Assembly: GCF_000332995.1 (NCBI RefSeq)
Contig: NZ_BANS01000039.1
Location: forward strand, 1 to 62,128
Source of the DNA: Gordonia amicalis NBRC 100051 = JCM 11271
GTDB lineage: Bacteria; Actinomycetota; Actinomycetes; Mycobacteriales; Mycobacteriaceae
DNA: 62,128 bases
Direction: 5' to 3'
Shown here: positions 1-8,817 of the stretch, piece after piece
Position numbering within the stretch: the first letter of the stretch is position 1
Layout of the letters: every line of letters begins with the position of its first letter
The notes under the pieces: model-generated
Seen by the model: the letters and a program-made list of their open reading frames with translations, nothing else
Database searches by the model: none
Told to the model about the DNA's origin: nothing
Position numbers and translations under genes: made by a program

Positions 1-57
1 ACCAGCAGAGGGGGGCGCTCAACCAGCAGAGGGGCGCTCAATCAGCAGAGGGGGTCA
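1..57. repeat. Short tandem repeat downstream of cobN
   Basis: Three imperfect copies of a 17-21 bp unit (core ACCAGCAGAGGGG-CGCTCA) run head to tail and reach the cobN stop codon. The CAGCAGAGGG core recurs in the repeat block near 28885, so this looks like a chromosomal repeat family. The window starts inside it, so the array may extend to the left. Confidence 0.7.
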
Positions 58-3000
58 ACCGGCAGGGGTCTCGCCCCGGGCCTCGATGTCGCCCTCGGTC
101 TGCAGGTAGACGTTGCGCAGCGCGTCGAGGAGTTCCGCGGGTGGTTCGCGCCACATGTCGCGTTCGACGGCCTCGAGCAGCCGTTCGGCGATCCCGTGCA
201 GCGCCCACGGGTTCGACTGCTGCATGAATTCCTGGTTGGTCTCGTCCAGGACGTAGGACTCGGTGAGTTTCTCGTACATCCAGTCGGCGACGACGTCGGT
301 GGTGGCGTCGTAGCCGAAGAGATAGTCGACGGTCGCGGCCATCTCGAAGGCGCCCTTGTACCCGTGGCGCTGCATCGCCGAGATCCAGCGCGGATTGACG
401 ACGCGGGCCCGGAAGACGCGGGCGGTCTCCTCGGACAGCGTGCGGGTACGCACGGAATCGGGCCGGGTGCTGTCCCCGATGTAGGCCTCCGGCGAGGTAC
501 CGGTCAGCGCGCGCACGGTCGCGACCATGCCGCCGTGATACTGGAAGTAGTCGTCGGAGTCGGCGATGTCGTGTTCCCGGGTGTCGGTGTTCTTGGCGGC
601 CACCGCGATCCGTCTGTACGCGGCGCGCATGTCGTCGACCGCGGGCACACCGTCGAGACCGCGCCCGTAGGCATAGCCGCCCCACTCCGTGTAGACACGC
701 GCCAGGTCCTCGTCGCTGCGCCAGTCGCGGGAATCGATGAGCTGCAGGATCCCGGCACCGTACGTTCCGGGCTTGGAACCGAAGACCCGGGTGACGGCGC
801 GTCGGCGGTCGCCGTGTTCGGCCATCGACGCACGGACGTGGGCGGCGACGAAGTTCTGCTCGTCGGGTTCGTCGGCCGCGGCGGCAAGCGCGACCGCGTC
901 GTCGAGCATCGCCACCACATGAGGGAAGGCGTCCCGGAAGAACCCGGAGATGCGGACCGTGACATCGATGCGCGGGCGCCCGAGTTCGGCGAGGTCGATC
1001 AGTTCGAGATCGACGACGCGGCGCGACATCTCATCCCAGACCGGCATCACGCCGAGCAGGGCGAGGACCTCGGCGACGTCGTCGCCGGACGTACGCATCG
1101 CACTCGTCCCCCACACCGACACCCCGACCGACGCCGGGTGATGACCGTGGTCGGCGACGTAGCGCTCCAGCAGCGAGTCGGCCATCGCGCGGCCGGTCTC
1201 CCACGCCAGCCGCGAGGGCACGGCCTTCGGGTCGACCGAGTAGAAGTTGCGGCCGGTCGGCAGGACGTTGATCAGTCCGCGCAGCGGGGATCCGCTGGGG
1301 CCGGCGGGGATGAAGCCGCCGTCGAGGGCGTGCAGTACGCGAGGCACCTCGCCGGTGGTCTGCCGCAGGCGAGGAACCACCTCGGTGGCCGCGAATCGCA
1401 GGACGTCACCGACCGCGTCGGGCAGTCCGGCGGTGGCCTCGGCGACGGCGGCCGGCGACCAGTCGTCCTTCGCGCACGCGGCGACGAGATCGCGGGCCTG
1501 CGCCTCGACGGCATCCACGGTCCCGCGTTCGGCGGTCCCGTCCTCGACCAGGCCGAGCGCCTCACGGAGTCCGGGGAGCGCGGACGTGCCGCCCCACAGC
1601 TGCCGGGCGCGCAGCATCGCCAGGACGAGGTCGACCTCGGCGTCGTCGCGCGGCGCCTCGCCGAGAACGTGCAGACCGTCGCGGATCTGGACGTCCTTGA
1701 TCTCGCACAGCCAGCCGTCGACATGCAGCAGCATGTCGTCGAAGACCTCTTCGTCGGGACGTTCGGTGAGCCCGAGGTCGTGGTCCATCCTCGCGGCGGT
1801 GAGCAGCGTCCAGATCTGCTGGCGGATCGCGGGCAGCTTCGCCGGGTCGAGGGCGGAGATGTTCGCGTGTTCGTCGAGCAGCTGTTCGAGCCGGGCGATG
1901 TCGCCGTAGGACTCGGCACGCGCCATCGGCGGGATCAGATGGTCGACGAGCACCGCGTGGGCTCGACGCTTGGCCTGAGTCCCCTCCCCCGGGTCGTTGA
2001 CGAGGAACGGGTAGATGAGCGGGAGGTCGCCGAGCGCGGCGTCGGTTCCGCAGTTGGCCGACATGCCGAGGTTCTTGCCCGGCAACCATTCGAGGTTGCC
2101 GTGTTTGCCGACGTGCACGATCGCGTCGGCTCCGAAACCGGCCAGGTGTCCGTCGGACTGCTGGGCGGCGATCCACCGATACGACGCCAGATAGTGATGC
2201 GACGGGGGCAGATCCGGATCGTGGTAGATCGCGACCGGATTCTCTCCGAAACCGCGCGGCGGCTGCACCATGATGGCGATGTTGCCGAAAGTCAGTGCGG
2301 CGACGACGATGTCGCCGTCAGGGTTGGCCGACCGGTCGACGAACAGCTCGCCCGGCGCCGCACCCCAGTGTTCGACGACCGCGCCGCGCAGGTCCTCCGG
2401 CAGCGTGTCGAACCACGCGCGGTACTCCGCGGCGGGCAGCCGGATCGGATTGGCGGCGAGGGTCTCCTCGGTCAGCCAGTCCGGGTCCTGTCCGCCGGTG
2501 GCGATGATCTCGTGGATCAGCGCATCCGAATCGTCTTCGGCCAGGCCGGGTATCGCATCCGGACCCGATTCCGGTCCGAGGTCGTAGCCGGCCGCACGCA
2601 GCGCGGCGAGAAGCCGGAGCAGGCTGCGCGGGGTGTCGAGGCCGACGGCGTTGCCGATGCGGGCGTGCTTCGTCGGGTACGCCGACAGCATGATGGCGAT
2701 ACGCTTGTCCGCGACGGGAATCCGGCGCAGCCGTGCGTGCGACACCGCGATACCCGCCACCCGGGCACAGCGTTCGGGATCCGGCTGGTACCACGGCAGG
2801 CCGTCGTCGTCGAACTCCTTGAAGGAGAACGGGACCGTGATGATCCGGCCGTCGAACTCCGGCACCGCGACCTGCGTCGCGACATCGAGCGGTGAGAGAC
2901 CGTCGTCGCTCGCCTCCCAGTCCGCGCGCGAACCGGTGAGGCAGAGGCCCTGCAGGATCGGGATGTCGAGGGCCGCGAGCCGTTCGATGTTCCACGCCTC

Positions 3001-3747
3001 GTCGTCGCCGCCGGCCGACGCGGTCGCCGGGGTCGCTCCCCCGGCGGCCAGGACGGTGACCACGAGGGCGTCGGCCGTGCCGAGCAACTCGATGAGGTCG
3101 TCGGGTGCCGTCCGCAACGACGCACAGAACACCGGCAACGGCCGGGCGCCGCGGTCCTCGATGGCGCGACAGAGGGCGTCGATGTAGCGGGTATTGCCGG
3201 CCAGGTGCTGGGCCCGGTAGTAGAGCACCGCGATGGTCGGCCCTTCGAGGCTCGTCGCTTGCGCTCCTCGCACCTCAGGGAGCGAGGGGGCCACCTCTTC
3301 GATCGCGCCACGCTCCAGGATTCCCCAGGCGGGCGTCTGTTGCGGTGGTTCGAACCCGTGACCGGTGAAGAGCACGGTGTCGGAGAGGAAGTGGTGCAGG
3401 TTGACCATGTTCGCGACGCCGCCGGCGGCGAGATAGTCGTGGGCCTGGGCGACGACACCGGCCGGCACCGTCGAATGCGCCATCAGGTCCGGGTCCGGCT
3501 GCTGTTCGCCCGAACAGACCACGACCGGCTTACCGGTCGCCTCGACCGACGCGAGTCCCTCCTCCCAGGCGCGGGTACCGCCCAGGATGCGGACCACGAT
3601 CAGGTCCGCATCTGCGGCGAGCGCCGGGATCTCCTCGACGAGGATCCTCGAAGGATTGGCGCCGCGGACGCTCACCTCGGAGTTCGCATCGCTCGCGGCC
3701 GCCGCGGTCAGCAGATCGGTGTCCGAGGTCGAGAGCAGCAGGATCAT
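55..3747 (-). CDS. cobN: Cobaltochelatase large subunit CobN
   Basis: CobN is the large, magnesium-chelatase-H-like subunit that inserts cobalt into hydrogenobyrinate a,c-diamide, in the cytoplasm, together with CobS/CobT-type ATPase subunits not seen here. The 1230-residue length fits the family, and blocks such as AVLYYRAQHLAGNT and VPEFDGRIITVPFSFKE are typical of actinobacterial CobN. The ORF is open further upstream, but the ATG at 3747 has a strong SD (GAGGAGA) and starts the expected MILLLSTSDTDLL. A cobalamin riboswitch lies in the leader, so B12 should repress it. Oddity: residues 152-169 (VAPSLPEVRGAQATSLEG), in a linker, are encoded by a repeat that is otherwise intergenic in this window. 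It is divergent from cobG. Confidence 0.96.
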   Translation of the reverse strand: MILLLSTSDTDLLTAAAASDANSEVSVRGANPSRILVEEIPALAADADLIVVRILGGTRAWEEGLASVEATGKPVVVCSGEQQPDPDLMAHSTVPAGVVAQAHDYLAAGGVANMVNLHHFLSDTVLFTGHGFEPPQQTPAWGILERGAIEEVAPSLPEVRGAQATSLEGPTIAVLYYRAQHLAGNTRYIDALCRAIEDRGARPLPVFCASLRTAPDDLIELLGTADALVVTVLAAGGATPATASAGGDDEAWNIERLAALDIPILQGLCLTGSRADWEASDDGLSPLDVATQVAVPEFDGRIITVPFSFKEFDDDGLPWYQPDPERCARVAGIAVSHARLRRIPVADKRIAIMLSAYPTKHARIGNAVGLDTPRSLLRLLAALRAAGYDLGPESGPDAIPGLAEDDSDALIHEIIATGGQDPDWLTEETLAANPIRLPAAEYRAWFDTLPEDLRGAVVEHWGAAPGELFVDRSANPDGDIVVAALTFGNIAIMVQPPRGFGENPVAIYHDPDLPPSHHYLASYRWIAAQQSDGHLAGFGADAIVHVGKHGNLEWLPGKNLGMSANCGTDAALGDLPLIYPFLVNDPGEGTQAKRRAHAVLVDHLIPPMARAESYGDIARLEQLLDEHANISALDPAKLPAIRQQIWTLLTAARMDHDLGLTERPDEEVFDDMLLHVDGWLCEIKDVQIRDGLHVLGEAPRDDAEVDLVLAMLRARQLWGGTSALPGLREALGLVEDGTAERGTVDAVEAQARDLVAACAKDDWSPAAVAEATAGLPDAVGDVLRFAATEVVPRLRQTTGEVPRVLHALDGGFIPAGPSGSPLRGLINVLPTGRNFYSVDPKAVPSRLAWETGRAMADSLLERYVADHGHHPASVGVSVWGTSAMRTSGDDVAEVLALLGVMPVWDEMSRRVVDLELIDLAELGRPRIDVTVRISGFFRDAFPHVVAMLDDAVALAAAADEPDEQNFVAAHVRASMAEHGDRRRAVTRVFGSKPGTYGAGILQLIDSRDWRSDEDLARVYTEWGGYAYGRGLDGVPAVDDMRAAYRRIAVAAKNTDTREHDIADSDDYFQYHGGMVATVRALTGTSPEAYIGDSTRPDSVRTRTLSEETARVFRARVVNPRWISAMQRHGYKGAFEMAATVDYLFGYDATTDVVADWMYEKLTESYVLDETNQEFMQQSNPWALHGIAERLLEAVERDMWREPPAELLDALRNVYLQTEGDIEARGETPAG

Positions 3748-3785
3748 CGTTTCTCCTCGCCGGGTTGTCGCGCCCGGAGTGTCAG

Positions 3786-3946
3786 GTGTGGGCGAGGGAC
3801 TGGTCTGGCTGGGGCACCCGGCAGCACCGGAACCCATCACAGTGGCGCGACCGCGCCGGATTCTCACCGGCTTCAGCCCGCTCGCGGTTGGGTCTCAGCC
3901 TACGGCGGCCCGTCGGGGAACCCCTCACCTGGGCCGGTCGTAGGCT
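3786..3946 (-). promoter_or_regulatory. Cobalamin riboswitch in the cobN leader
   Basis: On the minus strand the core (3874-3836) reads GAAGCCGGTGAGAATCCGGC, then GCGGTCGCGCCACTGTGAT, the conserved heart of cobalamin riboswitches. A B12 box (AGCCAGACC, 3810-3802) follows. The element is preceded by a long hairpin whose outer arms are AGCCTACG/CGTAGGCT (3945-3938 and 3906-3899). Just after the B12 box, CCTCGCC (3797-3791) is complementary to GGCGAGG (3761-3755), which overlaps the cobN Shine-Dalgarno, so translational control by SD sequestration is likely (inference). The outer boundaries are estimates. Confidence 0.9.
3941..3946 (+). promoter_or_regulatory. Putative -10 box of cobG (leaderless)
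   Basis: TAGGCT lies 6 nt before the cobG ATG, so transcription would start at or next to the start codon. The box is inside the DNA of the outer stem of the cobN riboswitch leader. No clear -35 is seen. Confidence 0.5.
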
Positions 3947-3952
3947 TGTGAG

Positions 3953-5134
3953 ATGACCGAGGCGCCGGACCCCGCCCCCGAGACAGCGATCCGAGAGTCC
4001 ACGGACCGCTGTCCCGGCGTGTTCAGCACCCACGCGGCGCAGGACGGTGCGCTGGCCCGAATCCGGCTCCCCGGAGGCCGGATCCGGTCCGATCAGCTCG
4101 CCACCCTGGCCCAGGCGTCGGCCGCCCACGCCGACGGGTTCCTGGAGCTGACCGCCCGCGGGAATCTCCAGTTGCGCGGGATCACCGACGTCGGCGCCGT
4201 GGCCGACGCCGTGGTGACCGCCGGACTCGCACCCAGCTCGTCACACGACAAGGTGCGGAACATCGAGGTGAGCCCCCTGACCGGGCGCATCGGCGGCCTC
4301 GCCGACGCCGGTCCGCTGGTGGCCGCTCTCGACGATGCCCTGCGTGCCGATCCCGCGGCGACCTCGCTCTCGGGACGCTTCCTGTTCGGGTTCGACGACG
4401 GCCGAGGTGACATCCGGCACCGCGGCGCCGACGCGTGTGCGGTGGTGCGCGCGGCGGAGCCCGTGGTCGCCGACATCCTCGTCGGCGGGGTCGCGGTCGG
4501 ATCCGTCGACGGCGTCGACAGGATCGTCGACGCGATGATCGGGGTGGCGGCGGGCCTGAACGAGGTGGCTCCGGGCGCGTGGCGCATCGGTGACCTGGGC
4601 GCCGAGGACCGGGGTCGGCTGGAGCGGCTCGTCGCGGCGAACCTGGCACCGGTTGTCGGGTCCGACGACGACGCCGTACCGAATCCGACCGAGCCGATCG
4701 TCGGCTGGTTCGACCAGGACGACGGGTCGGTGTTGCTCGGATCGGTCGTGGAACTCGGACGCCTGCCCGCACGCCTGGCCGAGTTCATCGCCGCGGTCGA
4801 GTCGCCGGTCGTGTTCACCCCGGACCGGGAGATCCTCATCTGCGACCTGGGCGAGGGTGTCGCCGAGACCGTGGTGCGGGTTCTCGCGCCGATAGGACTG
4901 ATCTTCGACGCGAACTCGCCGTGGGCGAGGGTCAGCTGCTGCGTCGGCGCCCCCGGCTGTGCATCGGCCCAGGCCCCGGTGCGCGAGGACCTGCTCGTGC
5001 ATGTCGAGGCAGGACTTCCGGTGGGCGATCGCGAGCACTGGGTCGGTTGTGAGCGGCGCTGTGGCTCCCCCGCCGGCCCGCACCTGTCGGTGCAGGCCAC
5101 GCCCGACGGCGGTTACGACCGACGTCGCCGCTAG
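3953..5134 (+). CDS. cobG: Precorrin-3B synthase CobG
   Basis: CobG is an oxygen-dependent iron-sulfur monooxygenase that converts precorrin-3A to precorrin-3B, the step that defines the aerobic B12 pathway. The 393-residue protein has the nitrite/sulfite reductase ferredoxin-like half-domains (for example LELTARGNLQLRGI near residue 65). The cluster-binding cysteines appear as C330-x5-C336 and C366-x3-C370. It starts a plus-strand run with cobH and cobIJ, 13 bp before cobH, and is divergent from riboswitch-controlled cobN. The ATG is supported by the -10 box 6 nt upstream. Confidence 0.94.
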   Translation: MTEAPDPAPETAIRESTDRCPGVFSTHAAQDGALARIRLPGGRIRSDQLATLAQASAAHADGFLELTARGNLQLRGITDVGAVADAVVTAGLAPSSSHDKVRNIEVSPLTGRIGGLADAGPLVAALDDALRADPAATSLSGRFLFGFDDGRGDIRHRGADACAVVRAAEPVVADILVGGVAVGSVDGVDRIVDAMIGVAAGLNEVAPGAWRIGDLGAEDRGRLERLVAANLAPVVGSDDDAVPNPTEPIVGWFDQDDGSVLLGSVVELGRLPARLAEFIAAVESPVVFTPDREILICDLGEGVAETVVRVLAPIGLIFDANSPWARVSCCVGAPGCASAQAPVREDLLVHVEAGLPVGDREHWVGCERRCGSPAGPHLSVQATPDGGYDRRRR

Positions 5135-5147
5135 GCTCGTGCGCACC

Positions 5148-5771
5148 ATGACCGAGTACTTGCGCGACGGCGCCGCGATCTATCGCCAGTCCTTTGCGAC
5201 GATCCGGGAGGAGTCGGATCTGTCCGCCTTCGCCCCTGACGTGGCGACCGTGGTCGTACGGATGATCCACGCCTGTGGACAGACCGACCTCACGCGCGAC
5301 GTCGTCGCGACCCCCGGGATCGTCCGGGCGGCCCGCGGGGCGCTCGAAGCCGGGGCGCCGATCCTCTGCGACGCGTCGATGGTGGCCTCCGGGATCACCC
5401 GCAAGCGGCTGCCCGCCGACAACGAGGTGCTCTGCCACCTCTCCGAACCCACCCTCCCCGCTCTGGCCGAGAGAATGGGGACGACGAGAACCGCTGCCGC
5501 CCTGCAGTTCTGGTTGCCTCGCCTCGACGGCGCGGTCGTCGCGATCGGCAATGCCCCGACGGCACTGTTCGCGCTGCTCGACATGATCGACGAGGGCGCA
5601 CCCCGCCCGGCGGCGATCGTCGGCGCACCCGTCGGCTTCGTCGGTGCCGCGGAGTCCTGCGAAGCCCTCGCCGCCCGCACCGACCTCGAGTTCATCACGG
5701 TCACCGGCCGCCGGGGCGGGTCGGCGATCACCGCCGCCGCCGTCAACGCGCTCGCCACCCCCCAGGAGTGA
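5148..5771 (+). CDS. cobH: Precorrin-8X methylmutase CobH
   Basis: CobH moves the C11 methyl group to C12, turning precorrin-8X into hydrogenobyrinate. The 207-residue size is typical, and His41 in MIHACGQTDL is the conserved catalytic histidine. The ORF is open upstream inside cobG, but the ATG at 5148 gives the normal N-terminus (MTEYLRDGAAIYRQSF). A TAGGCT sequence overlapping the cobG stop could be an internal promoter. The stop overlaps the GTG of cobIJ by 4 bp, which suggests translational coupling. Confidence 0.95.
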   Translation: MTEYLRDGAAIYRQSFATIREESDLSAFAPDVATVVVRMIHACGQTDLTRDVVATPGIVRAARGALEAGAPILCDASMVASGITRKRLPADNEVLCHLSEPTLPALAERMGTTRTAAALQFWLPRLDGAVVAIGNAPTALFALLDMIDEGAPRPAAIVGAPVGFVGAAESCEALAARTDLEFITVTGRRGGSAITAAAVNALATPQE

Positions 5772-7351
5772 ATGTGCCTGCAGTCGTGAACGAAACAACT
5801 CCGGGCAAGCTCTGGGGAATCGGTCTGGGCCCCGGCGACAGCGAGCTGATGACCGTCAAGGCCGCGCGAGTGATCAGCACGGCCGACGTGGTCGCGTATC
5901 ACTGTGCGCGCCACGGCAACAGCATCGCGCGCTCGGTCGCCGAACCGTACCTGCGCGACGGGCAGACCGAAGAGCGGCTCATGTACCCGGTCACCACCGA
6001 GACCACCGACCATCCCGGTGGCTATCAGGGAGCGCTCCACGACTTCTACGCCGACAGCGCGGAACGGCTGGCCGTCCATCTGCGCGCCGGTCGGGACGTG
6101 GTCCTGCTCGCCGAGGGGGATCCGCTCTTCTACAGCTCCTACATGCACATGCACAAACGACTCTCGCCGCACTTCGATGCGGAGATCGTGCCCGGGGTGA
6201 CCTCGGTCAGCGCGGCGTCGGCGGCCACCGGCGTGCCGCTCGTCGAGGGCGACGAGACACTCACGGTGGTGCCGGGCACGGCGTCGACCGAGGAGCTGCT
6301 CTTCCGTTTCCGGTCGGCCGATGCCGTCGTGGTGATGAAACTGGGCCGCACCTTCGAACGGGTGCGAGAGGCATTGCGGGAGGCGGGACGGCTCGACGAG
6401 GCGTTCTATGTCGAACGGGCCTCGACCACCGTCGAGCGAGTGCTTCCCGCATCGGAGGTGAATCCGGCTGAGGTGCCGTACTTCTCGATCCTCGTGATTC
6501 CCGGGCGACGGAACAATCCACGCTTCGAGGCGGAACCGGTACCGGGTGAACTCGTGGTCGTCGGCCTCGGGCCCGGTCACGACAGTTGGACCACGCCGGA
6601 GGTGCGCACCGAACTGGCCACGGCCACCGACCTCGTCGGCTATACGACCTATCTCAAGCGGGTGACGCCACGGCCCGGTCAGCGCGTCCACGCGAGTGAC
6701 AACCGGGTCGAGTCCGAACGTGCCGAGTTCGCACTCGATCTCGCCCGACGGGGTGCGCGCGTGGCGGTCGTGTCGTCGGGTGATCCCGGCGTGTTCGCGA
6801 TGGCGGCCGCGGTGGCCGAGGTGGCCGCCGAACCGCAGTGGCACGACGTCCCGGTGCGGGTGGTTCCCGGTGTCACAGCCGCCACCGCGGTGGCCGCTGC
6901 CGTCGGGGCACCCCTGGGCCACGACTTCGCGGTGATCTCGCTGTCCGACCGGCTCAAGCCGTGGTCGGTGATCGACCGTCGCATCCGTGCCGCCCTGGCC
7001 GCCGACCTGGTCATCGCCATCTACAACCCCGGATCGGCGAGCCGGGCATGGCAGGTCGGCGCCCTCAAACACACCCTGTTGCAGACGGTTTCGCCCGACC
7101 GCGTCGTCGTCCTCGGTCGCGACGTGGGCGGTCCCGAGCAGACGCTGGTTACGACCACGGTCGCCGACCTCGACCCGGACGTCGTCGACATGCGGACACT
7201 GCTCCTCATCGGCTCCTCGGCGACCCGGGTGGTGTCCCGGGCCGCGGGTCCCCTGGTGTTCACGCCCCGACGGCACACTCCGGCCGATGAGCCGGAACAG
7301 GTTTCAGGCGAGCAGCCGCTCGAGCCAAGCCTGGGCGGCAGCGACGTCTGA
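5768..7351 (+). CDS. cobIJ: Fused precorrin-2 C20- / precorrin-3B C17-methyltransferase CobIJ
   Basis: Two tetrapyrrole methylase domains are joined in one 527-residue chain, the usual arrangement in Mycobacteriales. The CobI half (about residues 10-250, LWGIGLGPGDSELMTVKA) makes precorrin-3A. The CobJ half (about 258-490, GELVVVGLGPGHDSW) does C17 methylation and ring contraction to precorrin-4. Both use S-adenosylmethionine in the cytoplasm. The GTG start overlaps the cobH stop, with further in-frame GTGs at 5774 and 5786. The last 48 bp overlap the end of convergent cobK. Confidence 0.95.
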   Translation: MNVPAVVNETTPGKLWGIGLGPGDSELMTVKAARVISTADVVAYHCARHGNSIARSVAEPYLRDGQTEERLMYPVTTETTDHPGGYQGALHDFYADSAERLAVHLRAGRDVVLLAEGDPLFYSSYMHMHKRLSPHFDAEIVPGVTSVSAASAATGVPLVEGDETLTVVPGTASTEELLFRFRSADAVVVMKLGRTFERVREALREAGRLDEAFYVERASTTVERVLPASEVNPAEVPYFSILVIPGRRNNPRFEAEPVPGELVVVGLGPGHDSWTTPEVRTELATATDLVGYTTYLKRVTPRPGQRVHASDNRVESERAEFALDLARRGARVAVVSSGDPGVFAMAAAVAEVAAEPQWHDVPVRVVPGVTAATAVAAAVGAPLGHDFAVISLSDRLKPWSVIDRRIRAALAADLVIAIYNPGSASRAWQVGALKHTLLQTVSPDRVVVLGRDVGGPEQTLVTTTVADLDPDVVDMRTLLLIGSSATRVVSRAAGPLVFTPRRHTPADEPEQVSGEQPLEPSLGGSDV

Positions 7352-8047
7352 GACCGCCGGGACGTCGGGTTCGGTCGGCCGGTCGACGACGATGACCTCG
7401 ATGCCCAGGGTTGCGGCGGCATCGAGTTTCGCCTTCGTGAGTGATCCGCCGCTGTTCTTGGTGACGAGCAGGTCGATCCGGTGCTCCCGGAGCAGGGCCA
7501 GTTCGGAGTCGTAGTCGTAGGGCCCGCGCGAACACAGGATCTCGTTGCGCGCAGGGAGTTCCGCGGTCGGCGGATCGACCACCCGGATCAGGAACCACAC
7601 ATCGTCGACATCGGCGAACACGCCGACGTCCTGGCGTCCCGTGGTCAGAAGAACCCGCGTGCCGCGGCGTCGTACCTCGTCGGCGGCGGCGGCGAGATCC
7701 GGTACCTGTACCCAGTGGTCGGATTCGGCCGGGACCCAGGGTTCACGACGCAGGCGGAGCAGCGGCACGCCGAGGTCGGACGCGGCCTGCGCAGCGTTGC
7801 GGGTGATGGTGGCCGCGAAGGGGTGGGTGGCGTCGACGACAGCATGAATACCATTGCTGCGCAGCCATTCTCGCAATCCTTCGACACCGCCGAACCCGCC
7901 GATCCGGACCGGACCGACCGGCAGTCGCGGATGGGCGACGCGCCCGGCGAGTGAGCTGATGACGGACCACCCCGCCTCGGTCAGGGACGCCGCCAGCGCC
8001 CGGGCCTCGCCGGTGCCGCCGAGGATGAGGATCTGTTCGTCGGTCAT
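7304..8047 (-). CDS. cobK: Precorrin-6A reductase CobK
   Basis: CobK reduces precorrin-6A (6X) to precorrin-6B (6Y) with NADPH. The 247-residue protein begins MTDEQILILGGTGEARALA, the family's nucleotide-binding start, and carries VDATHPFA and LLTTGRQDV motifs. The reading frame continues upstream into cobM, but the ATG at 8047 overlaps the cobM stop as ATGA, the expected coupled start. It is last in the cobL-cobM-cobK run and overlaps convergent cobIJ by 48 bp. Confidence 0.94.
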   Translation of the reverse strand: MTDEQILILGGTGEARALAASLTEAGWSVISSLAGRVAHPRLPVGPVRIGGFGGVEGLREWLRSNGIHAVVDATHPFAATITRNAAQAASDLGVPLLRLRREPWVPAESDHWVQVPDLAAAADEVRRRGTRVLLTTGRQDVGVFADVDDVWFLIRVVDPPTAELPARNEILCSRGPYDYDSELALLREHRIDLLVTKNSGGSLTKAKLDAAATLGIEVIVVDRPTEPDVPAVSDVAAAQAWLERLLA

Positions 8048-8817
8048 CGGTGCGGCGTCTCGCGGAGTTTGGCCATCCGGGCGTGGGAGTACAGGTAGCT
8101 GTCGGTGACCTCGGGATGTGCCGCCGCGTCCAGGACCCGGCCGACGAAGATGACCGCGGTCTTGCGGATGTCGGCGGCCTGGAGGGTCTCCGGCAGTCGA
8201 TTCAGCGGGCAACGCACCACCTGCTGGTTCGGGCGGCTCGCGAAGGCGACGGTCGCCGTGGGACATTCCGCCCCGTAGTGCGGTGTCAGCGCATCGACGA
8301 TCTGTTCGGCCCGGTGCGCGGCGAGATGCAGGGCGAGCGTCACGCCGGTGGCGGCGAGACTCGCGAGGTCCTCGCCGGCGGGCATGTCGGTCGACAGCGT
8401 CGACACCCGGGTGATGAGCAGACTCTGTCCCACTCCCGGGACGGTGAGTTCGATGTCGAGCGCAGCGGCGGCCGCGGCGAAGGCAGGAACCCCTGGCACG
8501 ATCTCGTACGGAATACCCCGGGCGCGGAGTTCTCGTTGCTGTTCGGCCAGCGCCGAATAGATCGACAGGTCGCCGGAATGCAGGCGGGCGACGTCGTGCC
8601 CGCGCTCGTGGGCGGCGACGATGTGATCGACGATGTCGGACAGCGGCATCCGCGCGGTGTCGACGAGGACGGCATCGCCGGGACACAATTCCAGCAACTC
8701 GTCGGGTACCAGCGACCCCGCGTACAGACAGGTGCGGCACTCCCCCAGCAACCGCGCGCCGCGCAGCGTGATGAGGTCGGGCGCACCGGGTCCGGCGCCG
8801 ATGAAGAAGACGGTCAC
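8044..8817 (-). CDS. cobM: Precorrin-4 C11-methyltransferase CobM
   Basis: CobM adds the C11 methyl group to precorrin-4, giving precorrin-5, using S-adenosylmethionine. The protein is 257 residues with the methylase signature TVFFIGAGPGAPDLITLRG at the N-terminus and ARLHSGDLSIYSA near residue 80. The frame stays open upstream through cobL, but the GTG at 8817 overlaps the cobL stop as GTGA, and the product then matches the family length. Confidence 0.95.
   Translation of the reverse strand: MTVFFIGAGPGAPDLITLRGARLLGECRTCLYAGSLVPDELLELCPGDAVLVDTARMPLSDIVDHIVAAHERGHDVARLHSGDLSIYSALAEQQRELRARGIPYEIVPGVPAFAAAAAALDIELTVPGVGQSLLITRVSTLSTDMPAGEDLASLAATGVTLALHLAAHRAEQIVDALTPHYGAECPTATVAFASRPNQQVVRCPLNRLPETLQAADIRKTAVIFVGRVLDAAAHPEVTDSYLYSHARMAKLRETPHR

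Noticed and set aside
196..2895. 899-codon open frame antisense to cobN
   Set aside because: Its product is Arg/Gly/Asp/Val rich with no family motif. It is the usual shadow of a high-GC gene on the other strand.
7304..8740. A 478-codon extended cobK
   Set aside because: The upstream part overlaps cobM in another frame. The ATG at 8047 gives the normal CobK length and start.
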